In this document: positions 1 to 12,387 of the stretch, in pieces
How positions within the stretch are numbered: the stretch's first letter is position 1
Layout of the letters: every line of letters begins with the position of its first letter
Source: Ischnura elegans
Taxonomy: Eukaryota > Arthropoda > Insecta > Odonata > Coenagrionidae
Assembly: GCF_921293095.1 (NCBI RefSeq)
Contig: NC_060253.1
Location: 77,599,992 to 77,663,991 of the forward strand
Length of the DNA stretch: 64,000 nt
Direction of reading: 5' to 3'
Notes under the pieces: model-generated
What the model saw: the letters and a program-made list of their open reading frames with translations, nothing else
Database searches by the model: none
Told to the model about the DNA's origin: nothing
Program-made: the position numbers and the translations under genes

Positions 1-3000
1 CAAAGAAACAAAATTTGACTAAGAAAAAAAATTATCCCGAATAATATTTAATTAACTGAAATAAAAAATTATTATTAGTTTCCTAGAAATTTCTATTATT
101 CGAAAATTAAAATAATTATTATGACAAGTCCACCACTATTTAAGTCCAGTGTATAAAATGAGTTTCGACATCACCTTTCAATGTAAGAAATATGCATTTT
201 TCAATTTTCATGATTTATCCGTCCATCGATAAGTGCCACCTGAGGACCCTGCTACGCTACGCCATTGGTCCTAAACCGTTTCACACGAGACTAAACAGGT
301 ACCGAAAAGCGAGGAGGCTCAAATATGGTTAAAATTGTACGGTGTCAAGGATGTCATCTCTCCCTTGAGTTATTACGGGCAGAGAGATCTTCGGTATGGT
401 GCCGGGTTACGAGATGGGGTAGGTGTGGAGATTAGTTTTTCCATCCCGTGGGTCCGGATTCAATTACTGGCGGAGGCGCATATTTTTCGGAGGAATACCG
501 ATCCCCGTGTGGGACATGGGAAATGACGACGTTCGTACTCACTCGTTTACGGGATCAGATAAACCCCTTCCGACCATATAGGGAAGGGCCTCTACCAATG
601 AGTTTTAAAATGGAGTCATGGGAAATTCGAAAAATAACAAATTAAATTTTAGGGGCATAAATTGCTATGACGGAGGCAAATATCCTTTCCTTCAAATCCT
701 ACTTCAATGAGAGTTATGAAGTCAATTATGCATATGTAGTAGGTACATATATGCATGAATTTCTTATTTAGTGTAGCCCTAAACACACGTTTCAATGGGG
801 TATCGTCGTTGTACATAAATAATTCAATAAGGTTCCGTACTTAACACATGACAGACGTAAAAATTACATATGAAATATCCATCCGACTTCTGGATCCAAT
901 GACAAATCAAATTATGCTTCGTTAGAATACAAGCAGAGGTCCTTGAATACCCTGTACCAACTACGCCTGAATTGCATAACCAAATTAATTTCTAGTCCCC
1001 CCATGATACAAGAAAATACCCCAACCAATAATTCCCAAGTATTTCGCAATGCCATGGCACCACTTAAACATACTTAAACAGCATAGTGCAATTTTTTTCT
1101 TGCTATATGGTCGGTGACGCCTTCAGAGACCCACGTTGGAGTCTCATATTGCGCCGTAGACTTACCTCCAGTAACGGGCATCTCATACGGAACAGCTTAA
1201 ATTCTCCGCAACATAGTAGCCCACAAATGAACTGGCCTGAATATGCTTTTTAATTTAGATGAAGCAAAGTTTATCATTCAGGAAGAATGATACACCAAGC
1301 GAATGATACGAGAGGTCGTTAACTCTTTAGCGCCCAATGTTGCTCATAAGCAACACATATTTCAAAGACCTGAAATTCAGAGGGAATGCATTTTATTTAG
1401 GCAGCTTTAATTTTTCTTGAAACCTTTATGTTCGGAGCTAATATTTACGTCACCAACCAAATGATAAGTGGTTCTAATTAACTAAGCGCAGTTATGATTT
1501 GGCACTTAATTCTAAAAATTGGAGCAATTCTGGACTCGTAATAGTGAAATATAAATATAAAATTAAAGCCTCATCTTAACGGCATGCTAAAATTGCAAAA
1601 TTCTATGCCATGAGAGGAGTCGATCTTTTTTTTTCTTTTACTCATTCGAGAATGGCGGAGAGAAAATTTAATGCCCAATCCTTTTGTTCTACTCCACGTC
1701 TTCTGTGCCCAGATATTGCCCAACGATCCCTCTAAACAAAAAACATGCCTAAACTCAAACCAGTAGATAAAACCGGCAATCTGAAGAACATTCCGTTACC
1801 CTGCAAAAGCAATTGATGCATTCCAATACTTACTGGGTAATCTTTTGCTGGTGAAACGAAGCCAAGAATACAAACAGCAACCAAATCATTTCTTAGCTGA
1901 TGTGCGTGAGATTACAATCAACGCAACAGCCTCAGCTCCATAATAAGAACAACCGCGCAAAATGGCACAGACGAAAGCGATAACGCAGCTAGCAATTGAG
2001 GGTGGAAAAGGGTTGAGCAGGAGCTAACGAAGAGGGAAGTGTACACCTACCGTGCGGTCTCGAAAAAAATCAGAAGACCGGCACGCAAAGTTGGAGTTAA
2101 AGGATCAAAGTGCGATCACGAGGAGTTAAGGTTGACCCAATTCGAGCAACGTAGCGATTTCGACCCACAACCGCATAAAAACAAAACACGAATTACCCAC
2201 TTCATATTGCTGGTCACCATTTTCTGACAGGTAACCATGACAGATTTCTCGTATCTCCTCATTTCATTCGCTTGATATCACTGAACTCTCTCATTAGATT
2301 GACGGTAGCATTGGAGACGCATATTTTTGTACTTTTCTTGTAATGATTGTATATTCTTAAATATAAATAATGTTAAAAAAAAACCTATTTTATGATCAAA
2401 GCATGATCAGACAGGTCAATATTTTCACTCGGTGATTGACAATGAAAGATGGCGATGACTTTGGACTAAATGCAAAAAATCGCATCGCTTTCCGAAATGG
2501 TGAATGGGAAGATGGAAAAAGCTATCCCTATCGGAAAAGGTGAATTTACTTCGGATCTTCACTCTTTTTTTCACTTACCCTTAATCCCTTAACTTGCTAT
2601 TCGCCATAAACAGCTTCTAGTACCTGGTCGATAGCCTTGCTCTTAATTCCTTCAAAATCATTCCTCCTCCTTCCAGTTATTTCAAGATGAAGGGTCAAAT
2701 ATTGTCCTTTTCCGACTGCTACGAAGTTTTCCGTCGTTACGAGACCACAAGAAGCTTTTTATCGCTTTCCACCAATGATCTCGCAATACACTACGTCTAT
2801 CGCTATTAAAACGCTATCATCCCGATCGTTTTTTTTTCTTAATTGTTCACCCATATCTTACACTTGTCATCGTAAACTGTAAATAAGCCGTATGAAGAGA
2901 GAAGACTCCATAAAAATAAATGCTTTATTTTTTGCATGCTCATAATATGATCATATTAATCCTCACGGTACTAACAACCCGCTATTATACATTCAAGAGT

Positions 3001-3735
3001 TACATAAAGCGGTGAGCATAATTGCTTCACTTCAAATGGAATTTGAAGTTAGCTGAAGATGAATAACTGCTCATTTCAATATCTACCATTAGTTCAAATA
3101 GTTTACATAGGTTTAAGCACACGTCGGTTACAACTTGTTCACAAATTATTGTACATATAATACTCGAATAATCTTTCTGGATGTGAATGAAGATGTACCT
3201 ATATCATAAGTACTTATAAATACATTAGACCCAGCTAAACCTATTTTTTTTATAATAGTACACTTATCAACTTACGAAATAAATACCTCATGCCCTCATC
3301 ACAGCAGATTTCCAGAGATATTGCGCAGCCCAGGCATCACCTGCAGCGCGAAGTGTAGATATTGACGTCGCTAATCAGCGACGCAGATGTCTGTCTTATA
3401 TAACTTAAAGAAGAGATATATTTCTGCGAATATTAGGAATATACACGACAAACGAAACAAGATATTTTCCCATCCCGAGAAGTCAATGACAGTGAGACCC
3501 ATGAATTGAAAAAAGAAAAAATATGAAATCTCAATTTTTCCTTGTTTGATGAAATATTTTCCTCCTAATGGCTAATTCTTCTTCTAAGAACAAATGACAA
3601 TCAAGTTAAAAAATTACTATTTTGATTTGACTGCCCAAATAGGAGACAAAAATAGATAGAAAAATAAATAAAGAAATCCATTTGTATGGTCCATATCATG
3701 TACCTTATTTCTTGAAGGATGCTCAGCTCAGATGT
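1..3735. other. No recognisable gene
   Basis: AT-rich sequence with poly-T and poly-A runs. Short open frames around 335-645 and 2039-2227 are 60-65 codons, use no recognised motif and have no convincing splice context. A slightly GC-richer patch at about 230-600 and another at 1,970-2,160 were read on both strands without a domain being recognised. Nothing else is supported. Confidence 0.6.
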
Positions 3736-3737
3736 GC

Positions 3738-4062
3738 TTAAAGTGACGGCAGGTGTCTAGCGGTTTATTTCTTGCATACAACGCCCAAATATCCCCATAT
3801 TTATGCTGTGGATGGCGTTAACATAAAGGTGCAGGAAGAAGTGAAGTATCTGGAAGGTGTCGAACTTAGAATATATCTTGGGGAACACATATGAGAAATA
3901 TTTGTGGCTGAACCCTGAAGAAGCTAGGATTCGTCAAGGGTACTGTGGGAAGATTTTCGGATGGAAATGTAAAAGAGGGGTACTATTTCGCACTCGTCCG
4001 ACCTCACCTTGGATAAGCAGCGAGCATATTGGATCCGAGGCAGAAAGACTTATTCCGTGAAC
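3738..4062 (+). pseudogene. CR1-like LINE, reverse transcriptase thumb and C-terminal part (5' piece of a split copy)
   Basis: A degraded stretch of a CR1/jockey-type non-LTR retrotransposon ORF2. Around 3,800-3,870 the sequence reads a YLG-like block (VNIKVQEEVKYLEGVEL) that normally follows the RT palm. From about 3,935 it matches, nearly base for base, a second copy at 60,720-60,855 in this window, which encodes LVRSHLEYAASVWNPVQ, the usual post-RT motif. This copy has several stops and small indels. It is interrupted at 4,063 by a piggyBac element and resumes at 6,592. Dead element; orientation plus. Confidence 0.75.
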
Positions 4063-4081
4063 TTAACCCTAGAAGGGCACA

Positions 4082-4102
4082 CTGGGGTCCAGTGGACCCC
4101 AG
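4082..4102. repeat. piggyBac subterminal palindromes (first of three)
   Basis: A 21-bp near-palindrome CTGGGGTCCAGTGGACCCCAG lies just inside the left terminal repeat. Close copies occur at 4,254-4,274 and at 6,524-6,544 beside the right end. The second and third copies are both followed by the same GTGTGCACTT run that forms part of the terminal repeat. Repeated palindromes near both ends are plausible transposase-binding or synapsis sites, by analogy with subterminal repeats of other piggyBac elements; that role is inferred. Confidence 0.7.
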
Positions 4103-4594
4103 GAGTTTTTTTCTTTGCTGTAACTTTTGTAATGCACAAAATATTGAAAGCTCATACCAATGTAAATTTCCTTTCATATCTTAGTAAAAGTTTCATGTGT
4201 GTGGTGATTTTTTCAACGCGCTTATTGCTTTATAATTTAATGTTGAAAATGGTCTGGGGTCCATTGGACCCCAGTGTGCACTTCATGAAATTTTTTTGAA
4301 ATTGCAAAAAAAAATTAACACATTTGTTTATTGCTTTTTTTGCTGCAAATACATTTGTTATAATAGTATTTATACGTTTATAGTAATTAAAATGTCATTT
4401 ATCATTTTTTATCACTTTGGGATATTTGAGGACATCAACTTTTTTTGTGAAATATCTTGGTTTCCTCTTTTGCAAATAATTTAGGAACTTCGGAGTGAAA
4501 GACGTACCAACAAACTTCAATGGAATTGATTGTAAGGCAATAGTTTTGAACATATATTACTCATAATAGTAAACTATTCATCAAACATTGACGT

Positions 4595-6062
4595 TTGAAA
4601 TCATTTGGAGATCGAAAGAGAGAGCGAAATTTGGTTTCGGATGTGCCTGGATCAAAAGGAGCAGCGCGCGACGTCAAAACTCCCCGGCAAGCTTGGGAAT
4701 TACTGTTGGATAGCGCTTTACGAAATAAAATAATGACGCACACAATTGAGGAAATACAACGGCAGCATCAAAATGTCACAATTCCTCAATCGTACCACAG
4801 TGATGTAGATGTTGAGGAGATTGAGGCTTTTTTTGGACTTCCATATTTTTCTGGGGTGCAGAAGACGTGCCACACAAATTTGTATGAACTGTGGTCAACT
4901 GAGTTTGGATCTACGTTGTATCAATGCACCATGTCTCTTCACCGATTCCTGTTTTTGCTGTCAACCTTGCGTTTTGATGATAAAAACACGAGAATGCAGC
5001 GCAGAACGATCGATAAATTTGCGCCACTTCGTAAAATTTGGGAAGGGTTTGTAGATAATTGCTAGAAATGTTACACTCCTCATGAGTATTGTACAGTAGA
5101 TGAACAACTTCTCGGTTTTTGAGGCCGTTGCCCCTTTCGGATATATATGAAAGGAAAGCCAGGTAAGTATGGCATAAAAATTGTAATGACGAATGATGCA
5201 AAAACGTTTTACATGGTAAATGCCTATCCTTACATAGGAAAAGTAGTTACCAATCCAGATGAAACTGTTCCGACATATTATGTACGGACATTGTCAACAC
5301 AAATTCATGGCACGAATAGAAATATTACGTGCGACAATCGGTTCACTTCTGTTGAGCTTGTAAAGAAGATGCTAAAAGATTATTCAATAACGATGGTGGG
5401 CACCATTCGTAAAAACAAGCGTCAAATTCCAGTGGATTTTACAAGAAGCTGTTGTTCAATCTTCACGATTTGCCTTTGATCCTGACATGACCCTGGTGTC
5501 TTTCACACCGAAAAGAAATAAAATAGCGCCTTTGTTGTCATCTTTTCATTTGGATGAAGCTATAAATGAAGACAATGGAAAGCCCGAGAGTATTTGCATG
5601 TATAATGCCACTAAAGGAGGAACAGACACATTTGACCAACTGTGTCATGAATATACAACAGCCAGAAAAACCCTTCGATGGCCAATGCGGATTTTCTATG
5701 GCATGCTAGACCAAGCTGGTATAAACGCAATGGTTCTTTACTCTCATATTGATAGTAATGAAAAAATAAATCGGAGAAAATTTTTGAAAAACTTGGCTTT
5801 GTCACTCATCAAACCTTATTTGCATCAACGGATTTTGAAAAAAAACCTGCGTTGTTCAATCAGGAATACTATTACGGAAATTTTAAAAATTGAAACATCA
5901 GTAATTGATAAACCTGAAATCCTTCACAGCAAAATACGATGCAGCTCATGCCCAAGGAATAGAGACAGAAAAACAAGAATTATTTGCTCATCGTGTCGCG
6001 CTCCGATGTGTGACGAGCACCGAAGTTATCTGTGTACTACCTGTACTGGAGTGAGAAATTAA
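4595..6062 (+). pseudogene. piggyBac transposase, disrupted by two stops and a frameshift
   Basis: DDD-type cut-and-paste transposase. The frame from 4,595 (a TTG, not a true start; an in-frame stop lies just upstream, so the N-terminus is lost) runs to a TAG at 5,063-5,065. The same frame continues through the first catalytic block (TVDEQLLGF), hits TGA at 5,120-5,122 where the family has Arg, and resumes with CPF and KPGKYGIKIVM. The second block (ITCDNRFTS) is present. A frameshift at about 5,440-5,455 leads into 5,487-6,062, which carries the third block (GGTDTFDQLC), the RKTLRWPMRIFYGMLD segment and a Cys/His-rich C-terminus (CSSCP...CSSC...CDEH...CTTC) typical of the piggyBac zinc finger. 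All three catalytic Asp are kept. About 490 codons remain, somewhat short for the family. Confidence 0.93.
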
Positions 6063-6591
6063 CAGCAAAGCATTTTTTTCTAAAAATTTATATTTTACCT
6101 GTAAAATAAATAATAGCAATGTGCATTTTGGAGCAATAGGAAGTCCTAATGAAATTTGTGAAAAAAAAAATAAAAAAAATACACTGGAAAATTTTGTTGT
6201 TTTCAATTGTTAAAATTAATACGTTTTATGGAAAGAAAAAATATGAAACATTTTTTTACATGAACTACACAATGTAATACTTAAGCTGTTAAAACTATTT
6301 GTCTGTACATCTAAAGCATTCGTAAGAGTAAATAAAACTAGGATTGGTGACTTTCTTAAAGAATTTTTATGTCTTTAGAATGAAAAATATTGTTTTACTT
6401 TCATTTTAATATGTTTAAATAACATATATTTACATATTTGTGTAAGAAACACTTCTATTATTGATATTTACTATATTAATAGTAAAAAAATATCAGGGGG
6501 TTGAAATTAAAATTTTTTAAAGTTATTGGGTCCGCTGGACCCCAGTGTGCACTTTATGATTGAAAAAATAAGTGTGCACTTCTAGGGTTAA

Positions 6592-7003
6592 CTACATACA
6601 AAGGAAGCTGCATGATTCGTCGAAAACGCCACGGGCCTACGGAAAGCGTTACACAGATGTTAAACGAATTAGGCTGGGTGCCGCTAGAGACTCAGGGGCT
6701 GCGCGCTAGGCTGAGATTGCTTTAGCAATTGAGAATAAATATCTTCAAGAGCGGCAGGGAGAACATACTAAAACCCCACTATATTTCCAGGTCCGATAGA
6801 AACGATAACTTAAAGAGAGATATTTTGCCGAGCGCATAGGTATGGCAATTCGCTTTTTTTCCGAACAATAAAGGACTTTAAAAGTGCAAGGCGTGATTTC
6901 GTTCGAGAATTTCCTTTTCATATATAAACGGCTAATGTCCTAACACGGCCTCACGCCTGTTTAGGCGGCTTGCAGGGTAGAATGTAGATGTAGATGAACC
7001 TAT
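6592..7003 (+). mobile_element. CR1-like LINE 3' end (second half of the split copy)
   Basis: Continues the LINE cut at 4,062. It encodes remnants of the C-terminal tail (a match to the RxSVTEMLSELG block and the ETRRLRARLRLLEKL block of the copy at 60,718-61,275), then a 3' UTR shared with that copy (CCCACTATATTTCCAGGTCCGA at 6,775-6,796). It ends in the short repeat TGTAGATGTAGATGAA, a usual 3' terminus for this type of LINE. Several stops; not functional. Confidence 0.82.
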
Positions 7004-7976
7004 TCGGTACTCACTGTTTGGTGCTACCTTCGGTACTGATTGTCAAACTCGTCACCATTGCATGCAATCCATTTAAAGGGTTTTAAAATAGAATTTTAAA
7101 TATCATTCACCCGAGCAGTATCAAAATATTTTCTGCAGGTATTCAATTTTGTTGGACAATGGCGTGAATTGGTACAATTCCGGTGGCTACCATTTTCTAA
7201 AATACCTTGGGAAAAATTGTACGTGGAGTCCATCCATCTATTGCCCATCTCACCTTGAGGCTAGTCGTCCGCTAACACGCATAGATGCCAGAAGCAGGGC
7301 TGTATGTGAAAGTATAGGATATATAAAGTGCAGATAACAATTACTATTAAACAATATATTTCAGCATTTTCATTCATGCATAAGATAATTTTCTCTTAAT
7401 ATCAAACCCGAATAAAAATAGGAATTAGTATTGAGTTACATGAGATCGCGTGAAATAATAATTCGAAGAAAAATTGGCAATATGGAAAATAATTACAGGA
7501 AATCAACAAATAGCAGAATAGTACAAATGAATTATATTTTAATAATCCCGCGATAGCATTTTCATGCGATCGAAAAATCCATTTTTAATTTTCTGTTTTT
7601 GTTTTTTTTTTTTATTTGAAGTAAAAAAATTTATCCTAGTCCTGACAGAACAATAAGTTTTCGCTGACTGAATTTGAGGAAAATTAGTATATTAAATATT
7701 ATAGCATTCTGAGAGCTACCACTGAATACATGAGCCAAACACAGGTCCAAATTGCCTTTTCGTATTAGTTTTAAATATTCAACGAGAAGTCATGAATATT
7801 GCCGAACTCATTATTAGAGTCCTATCTGTCGTTGTCGCTTATTGGTAGAGAGGTATGTGCTCCTAGCATGAACTGATAGGTTTATAAAATAAAAAATACA
7901 TTCCAACGCCTTCACTCAAGCACTCAAGTCCTTTTTCCTACTCTCAAAATATGAAGAAGATGAAAAATAGGCTCAC
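7004..7976. other. No recognisable gene
   Basis: AT-rich sequence with a poly-T run near 7,590. The 62-codon frame at 7,149-7,337 matches nothing recognised. No terminal repeats or RNA genes were seen. Confidence 0.5.
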
Positions 7977-7980
7977 AAAG

Positions 7981-8180
7981 GTTACTTATTTCTTATCCCC
8001 CTCCGTTACTGTGGAATCAAAGATTGACTCACGCCGGTAAAAATGAGGCTATTAGAAATCTGATGTCATTCTCATCAAAGGTTACTTATTTCTTATCTCC
8101 CTCCGTTACTGTGGAATCAAAGATTGACTCACGCCGGTAAAAATGAGGCTATTAGAAATCTGATGTAATTCTCATTGCAA
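7981..8180. repeat. 100-bp tandem duplication (two copies)
   Basis: GGTTACTTATTTCTTATC recurs exactly 100 bases later (7,980 and 8,080). The two units differ at only a few positions (for example CCCC against CTCC, and TCATT against TAATT), so the duplication is recent. No coding content is recognised. Confidence 0.9.
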
Positions 8181-8363
8181 CAATAATCTTTTCTTCAAAG
8201 TTCAAAAATTTCATTAAGAGTCATGAAGATTGTCCACCTCACATTAGGCGCACGCGAAACCCAAAGCATTACAAGAGCTCGTAAATAGAAATATTTGGCG
8301 AAGATTGAATAAAATCTTAAAAGTAATCAACAATAACAAAAGCAAAAAACGTGAGGATCCAGC

Positions 8364-8399
8364 GCTACACGGAAAAAAAAGTTTGATTAGAACTATCGA
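8364..8399 (+). repeat. Left terminal inverted repeat of the foldback-like element
   Basis: 36 bases beginning GCTACACGGAAAAAAAAG. It pairs with 13,056-13,091 with about three mismatches. Followed by a palindrome-rich arm to about 8,545. Confidence 0.85.
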
Positions 8400-9559
8400 T
8401 TTCTGATTAAATTTATCAAACTTTTGGGTTCATATGGCACATTGAAAAATTCAGTAATTATTACCAAACCAGTTTGATAAATTCTATCAAACTGATTTGG
8501 TAATTGTTACCGAAATGGCTACAGCAGTTCGATAAAAACTATCAAAATCGAAAGGGTAATAAAATCGACGTAGCGCTCATGTGAAAGATTTTCAACCCAG
8601 AAAACACTATTATGATTGAAAATAATAAAATTAGGAGTTTGGCGTAAGTTTCTGCAAAAAAAATACAAAAAAAAGTGGAAAAATAACAAGCCTGCATGAA
8701 GCATTGAACGTGGGCCCTCCGCGTGGTAGCAACGGACTCTAACAACTAGTCTAAATCGGTTGTCATTATAAATGATAACTTAAACGGTTTAATATATTAT
8801 TATTGTAAATATTTAACCTTTGTTTTGAAATGTGAATAAGGTGTGACTACAGTTTCCCTTTGTATGCTTAAGAGGAATACTTGATGCACACAATTGCATT
8901 ACGTAGTTACTCCATATGAATATCTAGTGCAGATGCGCAAGAAAACTTTATTTGCAGGCTTATTACATCGATATAGAGATGGCTTTAACGTGCTGGGTGC
9001 CTTAGCATGGATTGGGTCTAGTATCACGGCTTTTATCACATGTTATTAAACATGATCGCGAATGATTATACCTCAGGAATACGTCTAATTAAAGTTTTAA
9101 TGTGTCGAAATACACAAACATCTCCTTACAGCTTTAATATCTATGATAATATGCGATTCAATCAATGTCTTTGATGCACCAGCTAACGGGTAGTATTGCA
9201 ATTTAAAGCAGGAAAAAAACAGAAAAATGAACGTAAACAAAATTAAAACGTTATCGCCATCACAAATAATGAAAGCAAAAACATTTCTACCAACTTATCT
9301 TTTATGTAAGGCCTGTTTAAGAATCTTTCAACTGCAAATGTGTATTGGTATAAACATAAGAGGAACAATAGACCGTTCGATAGATTTACGAAACACTTGG
9401 TAAATTCTATCAAACCAAATTTGCATAGCAATGTAGAGTTTGATAATTTTTACCAAACAAGCAATCAACTTCGTATAATTAATCATAACTTCGATAAAAG
9501 TTATCAAACTCAGAATCGTATTGAATTAATTCGGTTATTTTTACGAAGCTCTTCCGTAC

Positions 9560-10645
9560 TACCCACACAGCACACTCAAAATTTATACCGTATAAAAGTT
9601 GCATAAATGGATAGGTATAATATGCAAATAATATTCCGTCGATTATGCACATATTATGCGAATAATATGCACATAATATTTAAATATTATGCCGCCGTAA
9701 ACTATTACTATAATATTGACATAATATGTATATTATTACATTGTTAGTAACATCCCATCGTTAATTATGATTCATATAAGAATCATAAATCAACAGCCAC
9801 CCAGCAAACTCAAAAATCCTATTCAGTATAAAAGTTGCATAAATGGATAGGCATAATATGCAAATAATATTCCGTCGATTATGCACATAATATGCGAATA
9901 ATATGCACATTATATTTAAATATTGTGCCGCCGTAAACTATTAATAATATTGACATTGTATGTATATTATTTCGTTGTTAGTAACATTTTATCATTAATT
10001 ATGATTCATATAAGAATCATAAATCAACGGCCACCCAGCACACTCAAAATTTATACCGTATAAAAGTTGCATAAATGGATAGGTATAATATGCAAATAAG
10101 TAATATTCCGTCGATTATGCACATATTATGCGAATAATATGCACATAATATTTAAATATTATGCCGCCGTAAACTATTACTATAATATTGACATAATATG
10201 TATATTATTACATTGTTAGTAACATCCCATCGTTAATTATGATTCATATAAGAATCATAAATCAACAGCCACCCAGCAAACTCAAAAATCCTATTCAGTA
10301 TAAAAGTTGCATAAATGGATAGGCATAATATGCAAATAATATTCCGTCGATTATGCACATAATATGCGAATAATATGCACATTATATTTAAATATTATGC
10401 CGCCGTAAACTATTAATAATATTGACATTGTATGTATATTATTTCGTTGTTAGTAACATTTTATCATTAATTATGATTCATATAAGAATCATAAATCAAC
10501 GGCCACCCAGCAAACTCAAAAATCCTATTCAGTATAAAAGTTGCATAAATGGATAGGCATAATATGCAAATAATATTCCGTCGATTATGCACATAATATG
10601 CGAATAATATGCACATTATATTTAAATATTATGCCGCCGTAAACT
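9560..10645. repeat. AT-rich satellite array A, five units of 232-240 bp with dimeric higher-order pattern
   Basis: The landmark AAATGGATAGG recurs at 9,605, 9,841, 10,073, 10,313 and 10,547. Units 1 and 3 share one variant (TTATACCGTATAAAAG, ACATCCCATCG) and units 2, 4 and the start of 5 share another (CCTATTCAGTATAAAAG, ACATTTTATCATT). The array is therefore an A-B-A-B-B series with a dimer period of about 468-472 bp. Within units the words ATTATGCAC, AATATGCG and AATATTTAAATATTATGC recur. Confidence 0.88.
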
Positions 10646-10777
10646 GTGATTGTATCCGTAAAAATCGATGATCATACATCCTCTGTATCAAAAAATGTGA
10701 AAACTTATGTTTTAATATATCACTAACAATTTCGTATCGTTCGCAGAATACTCCACAATTATTATTATTTTTTTATT

Positions 10778-10915
10778 TTACACACCGGCATATTCCGGTC
10801 TGGCGAGGTACGCAGCTTGGTAGCCATATTGCCGTTGTCCATGGCCGTTGTGTTGTTGTTCATTGTTGTTAGTTGTTGCCGTAGCCATATTGCCGTAGTT
10901 GGGAGAATTGAACGT
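10778..10915 (-). CDS. Probable terminal coding exon of an unidentified gene (or a captured exon)
   Basis: On the minus strand a consensus 3' splice site (pyrimidine-rich run ending TTTTTCAATAG) is followed at 10,915 by 45 open codons and TAA at 10,778-10,780, with an AATAAA directly after the stop. The peptide is rich in N, Q, Y, G and A, for example NSPNYGNMATATTNNNEQQ and, at the C-terminus, YGYQAAYLARPEYAGV. Local GC content is clearly higher than the satellites around it, and codons end largely in C or G, which favours real coding origin. The composition recalls C-terminal low-complexity tails of RNA-binding or transcription factors, but no family is recognised. It lies between the two satellite arrays of the foldback-like element, so it may be a captured host exon. 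No upstream exons were identified. Confidence 0.45.
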   Translation of the reverse strand, partial: TFNSPNYGNMATATTNNNEQQHNGHGQRQYGYQAAYLARPEYAGV

Positions 10916-11884
10916 CTATTGAAAAATCTAATATTAAAGAGGAAAAGATGGGTTTACGGAACTAATTTATGTCACAGTACTATTCTGGTAACGCATATAC
11001 GATAAGGAATAATAAGCTTCATGGTATGAAGAACAGGACTTTATTTAAAATCAAAGTAAGTACACGTACGTGAGTCGTTGTCGTTTGTCATAGGGTAGAA
11101 AGCAAATCTGAAATTATCAGCTCCTAATTTTGAGTGTTATTCCCAGTACTTTAATTAATTTTTTTAATTACCTAAATGTATATCTTATGACGGTACTTTT
11201 TCAGTCAGAGTCCCAGCTTGAAAAGTGAAGGGAGGCTATTCCAAGGAAAGACGAAGTTTTGGCACTTAAGTACTGAACCAGGTTGTGAGCTGCACTTTCG
11301 CCCTGAAGATATCACGTACTTGATCATATATGCATATAATTATTTTAGTTTGTGATTATTAATGACAATATTATCTTTATTGTTTCGGAGTGCATTTTCA
11401 AGAACGGCTTGCTTACATCGTTTGCGTGATTGCTCGCCACAACTCTATGACTAACACAGAGATAATTATACGATTAGAAGACCTCTTTGTGGCTTGGAAT
11501 CACATTTTGGACCATTTTTAATACATTCGCTAAGAAAAGACCGTAGATGTTCAACCATGCGGATGTCATGGAAGGAATCATCGCGAGTGTTGTGATTGTG
11601 AATTCGTGTGACATACTTTGTACTTTCTAATCGCAATTTCATGAGTAACGATTATGGAAGGGCGAATGTTTGTCATTAGATGTCATTCACATGATATTTA
11701 AACCAAATTTGCGATGATATAGGACTCCTAACTGAATATTTGTGATACAACGATGAAGGATTGTGCCTTGTTTTAGTGCAATGTACCTATGCTGTGTCTA
11801 CATGAATGATTCATTAAATTTCTCCTCGTTTCCAGAAATCAATTTTTATTCATGTAATTTTCCAATATTATGCAACTGCATGTT
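10916..11884. other. Unique spacer between satellite arrays
   Basis: Non-repetitive AT-rich sequence between array A and array B. No transposase motif, RNA gene or further exon was recognised on either strand. Confidence 0.5.
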
Positions 11885-12387
11885 ATCACGCATCAACGGT
11901 ATAAAATATGCATAAAAGGTTCGTAGATATGGTATAAAATGTGCATAACATGTACCTAAAGGTGCATACTAATGGTATATATGGGTATAATATGTGTGTA
12001 TATTTAGCCACACCAATGGTATAAATCGTGCCTAAAAGGAGCATATAAATGGTATAATATGCGCATATATTTTTTAGGCCACATCCATGGTATAAATTGT
12101 GCATAATATGTACATAAAAGGTGCATATATATATGGGTATAATATGTGCACATATATAGCCACATCAATGGTATAAATCGTGCATAATATGTACATAAAA
12201 GGAGCATATAAATGGTATATATGGGCATAATATGCGCATATATTTTAGGCCACATCCATGGTATAAATTGTGCATAATATGTACATAAAAGGTGCATATA
12301 AATGGCATATATGGGTATAATATGTGCATATATATAGCCACATCAATGGTATAACTTGTGCATATTATGTACATAATATGTGTATAT

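Larger units (their letters stand above)
4067..6587 (+). mobile_element. piggyBac-family transposon, 2,521 bp, with TTAA target duplication
   Basis: Both ends are flanked by TTAA (4,063-4,066 and 6,588-6,591), the target site of piggyBac elements. The 17-bp terminal inverted repeats read CCCTAGAAGGGCACACT at 4,067-4,083 and, inverted, CCCTAGAAGTGCACACT at 6,571-6,587, differing at one base. The flanking sequence joins seamlessly into one CR1-like LINE when the element is removed, which proves the boundaries. It contains one transposase pseudogene in plus orientation. Non-autonomous now, because the transposase is broken. Confidence 0.93.

Noticed and set aside
335..645. Two overlapping frames in a GC-richer patch near the left edge
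   Set aside because: No domain, no splice evidence and no similarity elsewhere in the window.
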